A stretch of DNA of 64,000 nt from Limnephilus marmoratus (Eukaryota; Arthropoda; Insecta; Trichoptera; Limnephilidae). The position numbers and the translations under genes were made by a program. The stretch covers positions 72,845,072 through 72,909,071 of the forward strand of contig OU862907.1 of the NCBI GenBank assembly GCA_917880885.1, read 5' to 3'. The notes beneath the pieces were generated by a model. The model was not told the DNA's origin and ran no database searches. It was given only the letters and a program-made list of their open reading frames with translations. This document shows, one piece after another, positions 54,880 to 64,000 of the stretch; the first letter of the stretch is position 1, and every line of letters begins with the position of its first letter.

Positions 54880-57863
54880 TTAATTGACAGTAATTTTTTT
54901 CTTAAGAATATTTTTAAAATGTCTCTTGACAGAGAGCAGTATTCGGGTTTTATCATTAATGCTTCTGATTTCTTCTGGTAGACGATTGAAAAAAGTTCTT
55001 CCCTGGTAAGTATAATGATGCTGTGCAAAAGACGTATTTAGTTTTGGGCATAGAAAAACATGTTTAAGTCGAGTTCTGTTTTCATTTAAAAATGGATATT
55101 TATCTTTTTCCTTTATAATTTGAATCAATGAATTTTTAATATATAAATCTTTAAATGTGGGTACTTGAAATTCTTCAAACAGGCGTTCGGTTGGGTAGTC
55201 TAAGGATTTTTTTAATATAATTTTAATAATTGTCCTTTGTACAATTTCTATTGGAAGAAGGTTACATTTATTTATACGCGGATCCCCAACTAATAATAGC
55301 GTATTGTAGAGTGGATTGAACTAAGGCATAGTAGATTAAATATAGATTTTTTATCGACAGAAAATTTCTAATTCTTAAAAATATATATATTAATTTTCTG
55401 ATTTTGTTTACTACTTGACATATTTGTTCCTTCCATTTCAGATTTTTGTCGATAATTACTCCGAGATATTTAATTTTATTTGTTGTTTTTAATATTGTAC
55501 AGTTTGATTTGCAATAATTTTGGCTATGAATTTTAGTATTATCGTGTATGACAATGTTAAAATTTTTGGGAGCATCGTTTGGATGGATTGCAAATGGAAT
55601 TACAAATGTCTTTTCACTATTAGTGATAGTAAATTAGTGTCGAAAAAATTCTTAAGCGTGTTGATGTCTTCTGTGGCCTTTAATTCTACATTTTCCCAAG
55701 TCTTTTCACTTATTATTAATACTGTATCGTCGGCGTATGATGTAATTTGACCATTTAAATGTTGAAAAAAAATATCATTTACATATATGGTAAAAAAAAT
55801 TGGTCCAAGCACTGTACCTTGCGGGATTCCAAAGCTTGAAATCTCTTGATCACTATTAACATGATTGATTTTTACCACTTGAGGGCGGTTTTTTAAGTAG
55901 TTTGTGATCCATTTAATCGCGTTGCCTTTAATGCCAATATCATTTAATTTTTTTAATAGCATCTCATGGGGTATGCTATCGAATGCCTTTCTGAGGTCAA
56001 TAAATATACCCGCACATTTTTTACCTTTATCTAATGATTCGTAAATGTATGAAGTTACGTTAGCAATGGCATCTTGTGTGCTGAGCGATTTAATAAAACC
56101 AAACTGGTTTTTGTGTAGTATTTTATTACTATCTAGGAAATTTACCAATTGTTTTTTTACTATTTTTTCAAATATCTTTCCTATGTTAGAAATTAGACAA
56201 ATTGGGCGATAATTCGTTACTTGTTGCGGATCACCAGATTTGTAAATAGGTGAGATTATTGTGTTTTTGTAATTCATTGGAAATATTCCTTTCGTTAAAC
56301 TCAAGTTTATTAAATGAGTGATGGGTTTTATTAAGTAAGATTTCATAGATTTTAACATTTGTGCCGTAATAGAATCAAAACCGGGAGACGAACCTCCTTT
56401 CATATTTTCTATTATTTTTAAGATTTCACATTCTGTTGTTATTTCAAATGTTGAAAGTATATTACGTTTCTGTAATTTTTTATTTTTTTGTTTTTCTGGG
56501 TTAGAAGGCTTATGAATATTTTTCGCAAGATTTTTTCCAACATTTGCAAAGAAGGAATTAAATATGTTTGCACATTGTTTAGGCTGTAAATTGGCATCTA
56601 TAATTTTTTTATCATGTTCGATGTACTTAATATTTTGTGTTTTTTTTGTATTGTCTATGGCCAAATTCACAGTTTTCCACATTTGTTTATGGTTATTTTC
56701 TGAAGATAATATTTTATTTTTAAAGAACTCTTCCTTACTTTTTTAATATAAGATGTTAATTTATTTTTATATTTTTTATAAAAAATATATGCTTTTTCAT
56801 CATGGGGATTTTTTAAAGTTGTTTTATAAAGTTTTTCTTTGTTTCTGATAGATATTATAAGTCCTTTGGTAATCCAAGGTTTTAAACATCTTAATTTTGA
56901 TTTTATGTGTATTATTATTTCAGTTGTCGAATTTTTAATGTGTTGTGACAGGATTTTTTCAAAGTTTTTCGAACATATTTCGGTATCATCACTCTTTAAA
57001 ACATTGTTCCAATTTTCCATTTTTAGTTTTTCAGAGAGAATAGTCATGTCTATTGTTGATTTTTTGGGTACTAAATTATGTTTTTTATGTTTAATATTAT
57101 TATTATACAGAAGTAAGCATGAATGATGATCAGTTATGTTAGTTTTCCAAACAATTGATTTTAGTTTGTGAAGATCTTTAATGTTTACGTTTGCCCAAAT
57201 GTGATCTAAACAAGATGGAGTATGTTCTTTTATTTCTCTAGTATTTTTATTTATGCAAGATATGAAATTTTGTTCAGTCATACAATTGATGTATTCAGTT
57301 TTGTTACTATTTTCTATTTTTTCATTAATGTTCACATTAAAATCACCCACCACGAAGCAGAGTTTATTTTTTAATTTTAATAATATGTATTTGAGGTCAT
57401 TAATAAACGTAATAATACTTGAGCCATGCGTTCTATAGATAGCTATTAAATGATATATTGATTTGCCGAGTTTGAAATGTACTTCGATGCAGTTTACCAA
57501 ATGTATTGGGTGTTCTATAATGTTAACAATACTAAATTTATTATTTGCAAATATTATTATTCCCGAATTTTTGTTGATATCTACTTTGGTAGAAATATAA
57601 TTGTACTCCGGTAAGTGATAAGACGGTGACTCAGCGTTTGTAAATGTTTCAGTTAACACTATGAAGTCCGGCTTTTTAATTAAATTATTTATTTTTAGAA
57701 TTAGTTCATCTAAATTTTTCTGAATGCTACGGATGTTTATGTGCATAATAATTATATCATTGATGTTTTTAGAAATAATTTTGTTACATGAATCAGTACA
57801 AATACATTCATATTCTTGAATTTTAATATTTAATTCTAATTCGCTATTTAAGAAATCATCCAT
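54880..57863 (-). pseudogene. LINE-alpha ORF2: endonuclease plus reverse transcriptase
   Basis: The frame 57863-56667 is an apurinic-type endonuclease: HINIRSIQKNLDEL, PDFIVLTETFTNA, LIAIYRTHGSS, CFVVGDFNVNI, PSCLDHIWANV and TDHHSCLLL, covering the N, E, GDFN, S-x-x-DHI and D-H catalytic blocks. After a frameshift near 56744 the frame 56682-55600 is RT: SSPGFDSITAQMLKS, FIDLRKAFDSIPHEML, FGIPQGTVLGPIFFTIY and SYADDTVLII (catalytic). A second frameshift near 55620 leads into the thumb region (IKYLGVIIDKNLKW on minus near 55450), and 55128-54880 encodes the C-terminal tail. The length is about 990 codons in total. At least three lesions are present. Confidence 0.87.
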
Positions 57864-57904
57864 TTAATTAATGTATTTTGCAAAATTATATATAATTTTT
57901 TATT

Positions 57905-59174
57905 TTTTTTTATTCAATGTCGTAGTTTATTCTTTCTTTGGCTAATTTAAGCATGTAAGAACGGAACTTACATGTTTCGCTGTTTGTTCGGTGGTCTATT
58001 TCATTCATTTTACTGTTGAAGGAGTTTATTTCTTTCTTCTTGTTAGCTGAGTGACAGTTAGCGCATTTGGGCGGCAGTTTTTTTTTTTTTTTTTTTACAT
58101 TAACACCACACAGGAGGCCCTGAGGAAAATAATTTCCCTCAGGGCCTATGTCATCTTTGTAGATGCTGTGTGGAGGGTCTCTTTGAGGAAAGGAAGGAGT
58201 GAACATGGGTCTTGAAGAGACCCATGTTGTAGGAGGGAGGAAACACAGAGGCCGGCAAAACGTTCCACAGTTCCAGGGATTTACACTCGGAGATGGGATG
58301 ATCTTCTGAACAGTGCTTGCATGTTGGTTTATTCATTTTATTGTAGCATTTTTGTGCTGTGTGTCCGAATCTTTGACAATGGAAACATTGGGTAAGAACG
58401 TTACAATCGGTTACATAGATTCTCATGAATCCTAGATGAATTTTTTTTCTATTTATAAAATGTAGTCTCAATTCTGGATTTGTTTGGAGAATTAAGTTTT
58501 TGCTGTTAGTTTTTTTGTTCGTAATGATGGCTTTAACTTGTAATATATTTTTATCTTGGTATTTTTCACATATCATTTTGATGTCGTTGTTTTGTTCAAT
58601 TATGTCTTCTAAGAATTCTTTTTCGGAAATGGTCTTTGTCAAGTCCTTTGAATATTACGCATGGATCCGTTTTCACAAGTACCTCCGCTATTATGGTTTT
58701 GTCGACTTCATTTATCTTTTCTTTTAATTTTTTTGCGTCTTCTTTTTCTGGGCATGTTATTATAATGTTTTTTTTTGTTTTTTTAAATTCACTTACTCGA
58801 ATTCCCAACTGCGATATTTTGATTTTTTGTATTTTCTCTTTTATTTTTTCAGCGTCATCTTCTTTTAAGCTTTTTATAATTATAGGAAATCGTTTTTCTT
58901 GTGTTTGTGGTATTAAGTTTTTTACTGCCGAAGAGTAAGAAAATAAGTTTTTTTGTGTTTGGTTTTTTTCTTGAATTTCACATTTTTCTTGTAATTTAGC
59001 TAATTCTATTGCCATGTGGGATATCATTTCCATGATGTTATTTATTTCTTTCATCATTTTTGATTTGGTTTCTTTAGTAAGTTTATTTTCTTCTATGATT
59101 GTATGTAAGTCACTTATGTTTTGTTTCGCCTTAGTGATGAAGGCATGCGGATCAACCGCTTCCTCCATTTTCAC
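57905..59174 (-). pseudogene. LINE-alpha ORF1: Gag-like protein with zinc knuckles, broken
   Basis: The frame 59174-58596 starts MKMEEAVDPHAFITKAKQN, with a coiled-coil-like Lys/Glu-rich N-terminus and a fold around KRFPIIIKSLKEDDAEKI. A frameshift near 58620 leads to 58642-58270, containing FHCQRFGHTAQKCY and CKHCSEDHPISECK, two CCHC-type zinc knuckles typical of jockey-clade ORF1. The third cysteine block (KCANCHSANKKKE) is found only beyond a nested 187-bp insertion, and the ORF ends near 57915. ORF1 proteins bind element RNA in the RNP. Confidence 0.8.
58082..58268 (-). mobile_element. Short LINE-gamma 3' fragment nested in LINE-alpha ORF1
   Basis: It contains the LINE-gamma C-terminal codons (ASVFPPSYNMGLFKTHV...), the GCCCTGAGGGAAATTATTTTCC stem-loop and poly(A), in minus orientation. 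AACTG lies at both borders, so it is a target duplication of at least 5 bp. Removing it restores the zinc-knuckle frame. It is a severely 5'-truncated retrotransposition product. Confidence 0.85.
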
Positions 59175-59309
59175 GGGTTATGAATTATTTTATTTTCGGT
59201 TAATTTATATTCTTTTAAAATTTGTCCGGGTTTGAAAGTGTTATTTTATTTGAATCGCCGCTCACTCGCGTCCAACACCGTCAGAGGTTGAGGCGACACT
59301 ATAAATGAA

Positions 59310-59895
59310 AAAAGTTTATACCGCTGTGAATCAACAAGTGACGATTTAAATCACCTTTTTCAGAAAATGAACAGTTGCAGTTGGGGCATTAAAATCGCTT
59401 CGTTCAACTGGGAGTCAATATATGACTTTTTAAATTACCCTTTTGAGAACAAAAATACTTACTTCGAGAAAATAAAAAGGTTTTTTCCACTGTGAGTCAA
59501 AATGTGAAGCTTTAACGATTACTTTTGTGAACATGAATAGTTGCAGTCGGCACAAGAAAAAGGTTACGTTGCACTGTGAGTGAACATATGACTTTTTAAA
59601 TCACCCTTTCTAGAAGATGAATATTGTCAGGACATGAAAAAGGTTTTGTTCCACTGTGAATGCACTTATGAATTTGTAAATGACCCTTTCGAGAACATGA
59701 ATAGTTGCAGTCGGGACATGAAAAAGGTTTTGTTCCACTGTGAGTAAACATATGAATTTTTAATTGATCCTTTCGAGAACACGAATAGTTGCAGTCGGGA
59801 CATGAAAAAGGTTTTATCCCACTGTGACTGAACATATGGCTATTAAAATCAACCATTCGAGAACATGAATAGTTGCAGTTAGGACATGAAAAAGG
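59310..59895 (-). pseudogene. Gene D zinc fingers downstream of the premature stop
   Basis: The frame continues past the TAA at 59896 with about three good fingers (59856-59596; CPDCNYSCSRKDQLKIH and CPDCNYSCSRKGHLQIH), then a broken finger and about three decayed units to 59310, matching gene A's tail at 14662-15175. It is cut by the LINE-alpha insertion. Confidence 0.75.
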
Positions 59896-61828
59896 TTATG
59901 TTCCACTGTGAGTCAACATATGCATTTTTAATTTACCCTTTCGGGAACACGAATAGTTGCAATCGGGACATGAAAAAGGTTTTATCCCACTGTGAGTGAA
60001 CATATGACTTTTTAAATCACTCTTTCGAGAAAATGAAGTGTTGCAGTCGGGACATGAAAAAGGTTTTGTTCCACTGTGAGTGAACATATGACATTTTAAT
60101 TCACTCTTTCGAGAACATGAATAGTTGCAGTCGGGACATGAAAAAGGTTTTATTTCACTGTGAGTAAACATATGACTTTTTAAATGATCCTTTTGAGAAC
60201 ATGAATAGTTGCAGTCGGCACAAGTAAAGGGTTTCGTTCCACTGTGAGTGATCATATGACGTTTTAAACCACTCTTTCGAGAACATGAATAGTTGCAGTC
60301 GGGACATGAAAAAGGTTTTGTTCCACTGTGACAGAACATATGATATTTTAAATTACCTTTTTGAAAACATGAATAGTTGCAGTCGGGACATGAAAAAGGT
60401 TTTGTTCCACTGTGAGTGAACATATGAATTTTTAATTGATACTTTCGAGAACACGAATAGTTGCAGTCGGGACATGAAAAAGGTTTTTTCCCACTGTGAC
60501 AGAACATATGACATTTTAAATTAGCTTTTTGAAAACACGAATAGTTGCAGTCGGCACAAGAATAAGGTTTTATTCCACTATGAGTCAACATATGTTGATT
60601 TAAATTACCTTTTTGAGAACATGAATAGTTGCAGTCAGAACAAGAAAAAGGTTTTTTTCCAGAATGGGTGCGCAAGTTGCTCAATAAGTCTGAAAAAGAT
60701 TAAAGACAAAGCTTAAAAACTGTAAGTAAAATAGCTTCAGCAAATTAGGAGAAAACAATTTGTTAACTTTAACAAATTTAAAATCAATTTTACCTGCAAC
60801 CTGCGGCAGTCGTTTAGAACGCTCTAAGCATTCTTTTTTAACATCCATGAGATCTATGTCAATATCCATACAGGGTATCCCCCCTCTGACTTCTACTGGA
60901 GGTCCTGTTTCTGCCTTGATGGTAACAGTCTCCAAACTTAAACTGCCTGGAGTAAAAAAAAACACAATACAAACATTGATACTCCGGACTCCTAGAGGAA
61001 CAACCAAAGATATTGAAATATAAGTAGATAAGCTATCTGCTGTTATTACTATGTGGGTCTGCGCTTCCGGGTGTCGCCGATATGGTTAACCAATTAACAA
61101 ATAAACTAAAAGAACAAATAATTAAAGAATAAACCAAACAAACGTAAACTAAATGAACGAATTCTTTCCTTATTCAAAATGTATTATTAACCAATATTAA
61201 TGCACATTTTCAAAAAATCAACGAAATGAACAAGCTCTTTTTGTATGAAAACTACGCTAATTAGCGCGTAGCCCGGCGACAGTTGCGCTGACACCATAGC
61301 ATATCTCTTCTGTATTTGAATATCTTTGGGAACAACTATGTGGATGCTTTTTAGGGAGAAAACATCATTTAGTCTAGAACATTTTTAAAACAATTTATAT
61401 ATTTATTGTCAATACAAATATGTTTTCTTGCTTCAGTTATGTATATGTAATGGTAAATAATACTTTATGTAACTTATATCATTTCCCATATAGGACAAAG
61501 TCTAAACGTGAGAGGGATCTTTTTGTGAGCATCATAATTTAAAAAAAAATAATTTAATACCAAAATAACAAGCGAACGACAAAAGAGGACGGCGTGAGCA
61601 AACGGACATATGTTTAATAAATTAAAGAAAGTATTTCAAAACGGACAAGAATTCTGAACATCTGAAATCAACATGCAACTTACTGATTGTCTCCGCAGAC
61701 TGCAAACATTCCTTCTTCACATCCGGTAGGTAGATATCTATATCCGTATAGGGCATTTCACCTGCGCTTTCTTCCTGGGAGCCTGGTTCCACCTTGATGG
61801 AAACACTCTCTGGGTTGGGAAGATCCAT
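59896..61828 (-). CDS. C2H2 zinc-finger protein, gene D (three exons)
   Basis: Inverted duplicate of gene A; predicted about 363 aa. Exon 1 is 61828-61684 (MDLPNPESVSIKVEPG...PDVKKEC), exon 2 is 60946-60794 (TVTIKAETG...MDVKKEC) and exon 3 is 60689-59896. Splice sites and phases are identical to gene A. Nine C2H2 fingers follow, with the same CPDCNYSC core and HSGTKPF linkers; several contact-helix positions differ from gene A (for example KYQLKIH, KSGLKRH, KSDLKSH). The frame ends at TAA where other fingers have the Lys of the HSGTKPF linker. Intron 1 lacks the LINE of gene A. It is probably nuclear and DNA-binding, target unknown. Confidence 0.8.
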
Positions 61829-62349
61829 GGCCTTCTGTGATAGCGTTCCGATTTAATGTTATAATTATGGTAACAGGTTCCAGCTAAAAATAAATAATCC
61901 AATTTTAGAGTGATTATTTAAGAGTTTTAAGAAATTTCTTTCATTTGGAATTAAATATCTCATGTCATGGAGGTGATCTGGACCACTATGCAGAAACACA
62001 GATGATTTTTTTGAAATCTTGCATCTAATTTTGGCATATACAAGTGCGGTATTCATACAACAAAAAAACAACTAAGATTTCCAAAGTATGATAAGGTGAA
62101 GAGTAAACAAACACAAGTTTTATCAGTAAGATGACAAAGTTATACAATTATCGCATTGAAAAGTTGAGAATGCTATAAGGCAAAATATTTTTGTCCTCAA
62201 TTCCCACTCTGCTTGTAAAAACTACAAAGTATCCCATTCGCAACCTGTTTAAAACTTATTATAAAAGTTCATTGCTAAAAAAAGAGATCTGGTAAATAAA
62301 AAAAAATCCAACATTGGCTATTGTATTTCAGAGTAAAAAGTATATTAAG

Positions 62350-63020
62350 CTTGGTTATGTCTCTTATTGATAATGAGTAAATGCAAGACATAAAATATGA
62401 TGTATTAATGGAATTGACTAATAGAAATATGTTAAAGTTTTCCGCTCAGGGTAAGGATTTAATAAATTTACTAATCTCTTGGTCAGCATTTGTAACAGCG
62501 GTCGTAAATTTACAATCTAAAAACTTATGTACTCTCAGAAATGAGGTGAGATTTTAACGACCTAAAGTAATATGATTTAATTTTGGGGCAGTATGCCGTG
62601 TTGCGCTACCTCTTTCTTTAGCCAATATTTCGGACAGCGCTATATTGTCCACCTGTGTTTAACTCTAGTCTGTCGCTTGTTGACCTGGCTGATGTTGGGT
62701 AGCTCAATATAATATTGTATCGCAAACGTTTTAAAATGTATCGCATTCTTATAATAAATGGATTAATTAAAGAGCTTGGGCCTTAATTATTCAATACAAC
62801 ATAAACGTCTTACGTACAAGGCGAAGCGAGGCGGTCAAAACTAATACATTGAAAAAACGTCAAGAGAAAAACAGAATTGCAAGAATGTGAACGTTTCGTG
62901 AAAAATATGTTACTGTAATTGAAGTAACCGAAAACTACATAAATTAACACAAATATTAAGCAGTTTTTACAATATTACTTCAGAAAAGCAGACAAAAACG
63001 TCACAAGTTACAACATAAAT
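62350..63020 (-). promoter_or_regulatory. Conserved 5' block upstream of gene D
   Basis: Inverted match to 9590-10250 and best match to the orphan block at 1900-2425. Landmarks: ATGAGTAAATGCAAGACATA, TTGGTCAGCATTTGTAAC, GATGTTGGGTAGCTCAATA and CTTACGTACAAGGCGAAGCG. Role as promoter or leader is inferred from conserved position only. Confidence 0.5.
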
Positions 63021-63022
63021 AA

Positions 63023-63640
63023 ACCAGTCATTAGATTGATAACTTCGTGGTTTTACTATGGACCAAGTGTCAACGCTATTTGACCATATACATACCTATA
63101 TTTGACGACTTTTTATTCGATATGCGCAACGATGTCGTCACACATACCATAGACAAGGGGATAGAGGAAACAAAATAAAAGGCTCGACCATAGACAATAT
63201 AATTATCTTTCAGTACCTACCCAATTTATTAGCCTAAAATATTATTTTAAAAATAAAATTAAATGTCAAAATATTCCCCAGGGAACAGAGCTGGATCTGA
63301 CAATCGCTGCCTTGAGAAAATGAGCTTACTTTTCTTTACTGCTCATTTTCTCCGGACAGAGCTTTGTCAGATTGAAACCCGTTGCCCTATGAAGAAACCA
63401 ACTGTCGTAAAAATAACCTAAAATTACTTGAAATTTCAATCCCTTCAAAAGGGGAAGAACAATTTCAAATAAGATTTAGCTTTCCTACGATAGTATCGAC
63501 TTTGACATTTTTCTCTGGTTTCAACAGAAAAATGAAAAACTCAATTAAACGTTTTAGTATTTTATTAAAAACAGGAAATACAAGAAAAACTAACTAAAAA
63601 TCACGCCGTTTCCCCGCAGGGGTAGGCCGATAGGACGGAC
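63023..63640. other. Unassigned sequence with a hairpin
   Basis: GAGAAAATGAGC and GCTCATTTTCTC form a 12-bp perfect stem around a ~15-bp loop at about 63314-63352; flanking CTGACAA/TTGTCAG text may extend it. The rest has no recognised gene. Confidence 0.6.
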
Positions 63641-63900
63641 CGTCAAACAACTGGGTCTTGGCACACACTCTTTGCCTCATTCACACTCACACATCGACTC
63701 ATACATACTATTTCTGACTCTTGACGTGGCCCGATGCAAGTATCGGATTCCCTTGATCGTGTCAGGTTTTCCTCTGGCGTCCCTGACTTCATCTACCACT
63801 CACATCTGCGTCATATATTCTACTTACACCCCACGCTTCGTTCATTCGCTCTACATGCCCAAACCATCTGAGGGTCCCTTTCAATCTTACTCATTATGAT
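63641..63900 (-). pseudogene. RTE-like LINE C-terminal fragment
   Basis: On the minus strand, starting near 63885, the reading is RWFGHVERMNEAWGVSRIYD and then GRQRKT after a stop. WFGHV.RM...(K)R...GR.R.TW is the conserved C-terminal tail of RTE-like insect RTs. It is frame-broken and short; the rest of the element is outside or lost. Confidence 0.6.
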
Positions 63901-64000
63901 CAGCCTTGCATTGCATTGCTTGATCATAAATAATAATATTTGGATGATTTGTATAGCGCCATTTTTTGTAAAAAAATACCTCAAAGGTACTCTGCACAAA

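Larger units (their letters stand above)
54577..59290 (-). mobile_element. LINE-alpha, near full-length copy (right arm only)
   Basis: A ~4.7-kb non-LTR retrotransposon with two ORF regions and a 3' A/T-rich end. It interrupts finger-array debris of gene D and the flank that is continuous in the left arm at about 15160-15170 (TTTGCAGT...ATAAATG on minus). Its parts are listed separately. Several frameshifts and a nested insertion make it inactive, but it is the reference for the other LINE-alpha fragments at 6945 and 11404. Confidence 0.88.
47287..63022 (-). repeat. Right arm of the giant inverted segmental duplication
   Basis: It is the reverse-complement counterpart of 9587-21430. Inner boundary: similarity stops near AAACATTTTCACAATTTTGG (about 47287-47306). 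Outer boundary: it stops near GTCACAAGTTACAAC (about 63001-63015). It carries gene D, R350 copies 7 and 8, a LINE-gamma fragment, the Penelope-like repeat and two LINE insertions absent from the left arm. Confidence 0.9.

Noticed and set aside
58151..58642. A 163-aa protein combining zinc knuckles with a VFPPSYNMGLF tail
   Set aside because: The tail belongs to a nested LINE-gamma fragment with a target duplication, so it is a chance fusion, not a chimeric gene.
47287..63022. Right arm as an assembly artefact of the left arm
   Set aside because: The arms differ by scattered substitutions and by six independent, cleanly bounded insertions; an artefactual copy would be identical or nearly so. 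Long reads would still be needed to be certain.

Overview
The window looks like a repeat-rich, AT-rich insect nuclear genome. This is inferred from intron-containing C2H2 zinc-finger and THAP genes, LINEs, a gypsy Pol fragment, a piggyBac relic, Helitrons, MITEs and tRNA-derived SINEs. I cannot fix the order or species. No bacterial operon, rRNA gene or CRISPR is visible.

The dominant structure is a very large inverted segmental duplication. The left arm (about 9587-21430) matches the reverse complement of the right arm (about 47287-63022). After subtracting insertions found in only one arm, both arms reduce to roughly 8.3-8.6 kb. Left-only insertions are a LINE (11404-13345), two TA-flanked MITEs (16381-17012, 20089-20348) and a Helitron (18942-19397). 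Right-only insertions are two LINEs (49691-52383, 54577-59290). At each locus the opposite arm shows the uninterrupted sequence, so these insertions postdate the duplication.

Four paralogous three-exon zinc-finger genes are present: A (10764-14661, +, left arm), B (29185-31456, -), C (42948-45657, -) and D (59896-61828, -, right arm). Exons 1 and 2 are homologous short acidic modules, each with lysines in psi-K-x-E (SUMO-like) contexts. Exon 3 carries 6-10 tandem fingers. Splice phases are preserved in all four. A and D each have a different nonsense codon just after finger 9, with more in-frame fingers beyond. A conserved 5' block lies upstream of A, C and D, and an orphan copy lies at 1900-2425.

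Layout: 1-9586 holds LINE relics, a PIF/Harbinger-like element with a MADF remnant and a nested SINE, a 60-bp minisatellite and a diverged ~95-bp tandem array. 9587-21430 is the left arm. 21430-47287 is the spacer: LINE, SINE, piggyBac-in-LINE, gene B, a second LINE, a MITE, a truncated gypsy Pol, a THAP-domain gene with two lesions, SINE debris and gene C. 47287-63022 is the right arm. 63023-64000 holds a hairpin and an RTE-like fragment.

Other notable signals are a hammerhead-ribozyme-like core inside a repeat shared by both arms (17542-17584 / 52819-52862) and a 3' stem-loop tail shared by a LINE (gamma) and a ~350-bp non-coding repeat (R350). All homologies are from reading the sequence and family knowledge; no search was run.
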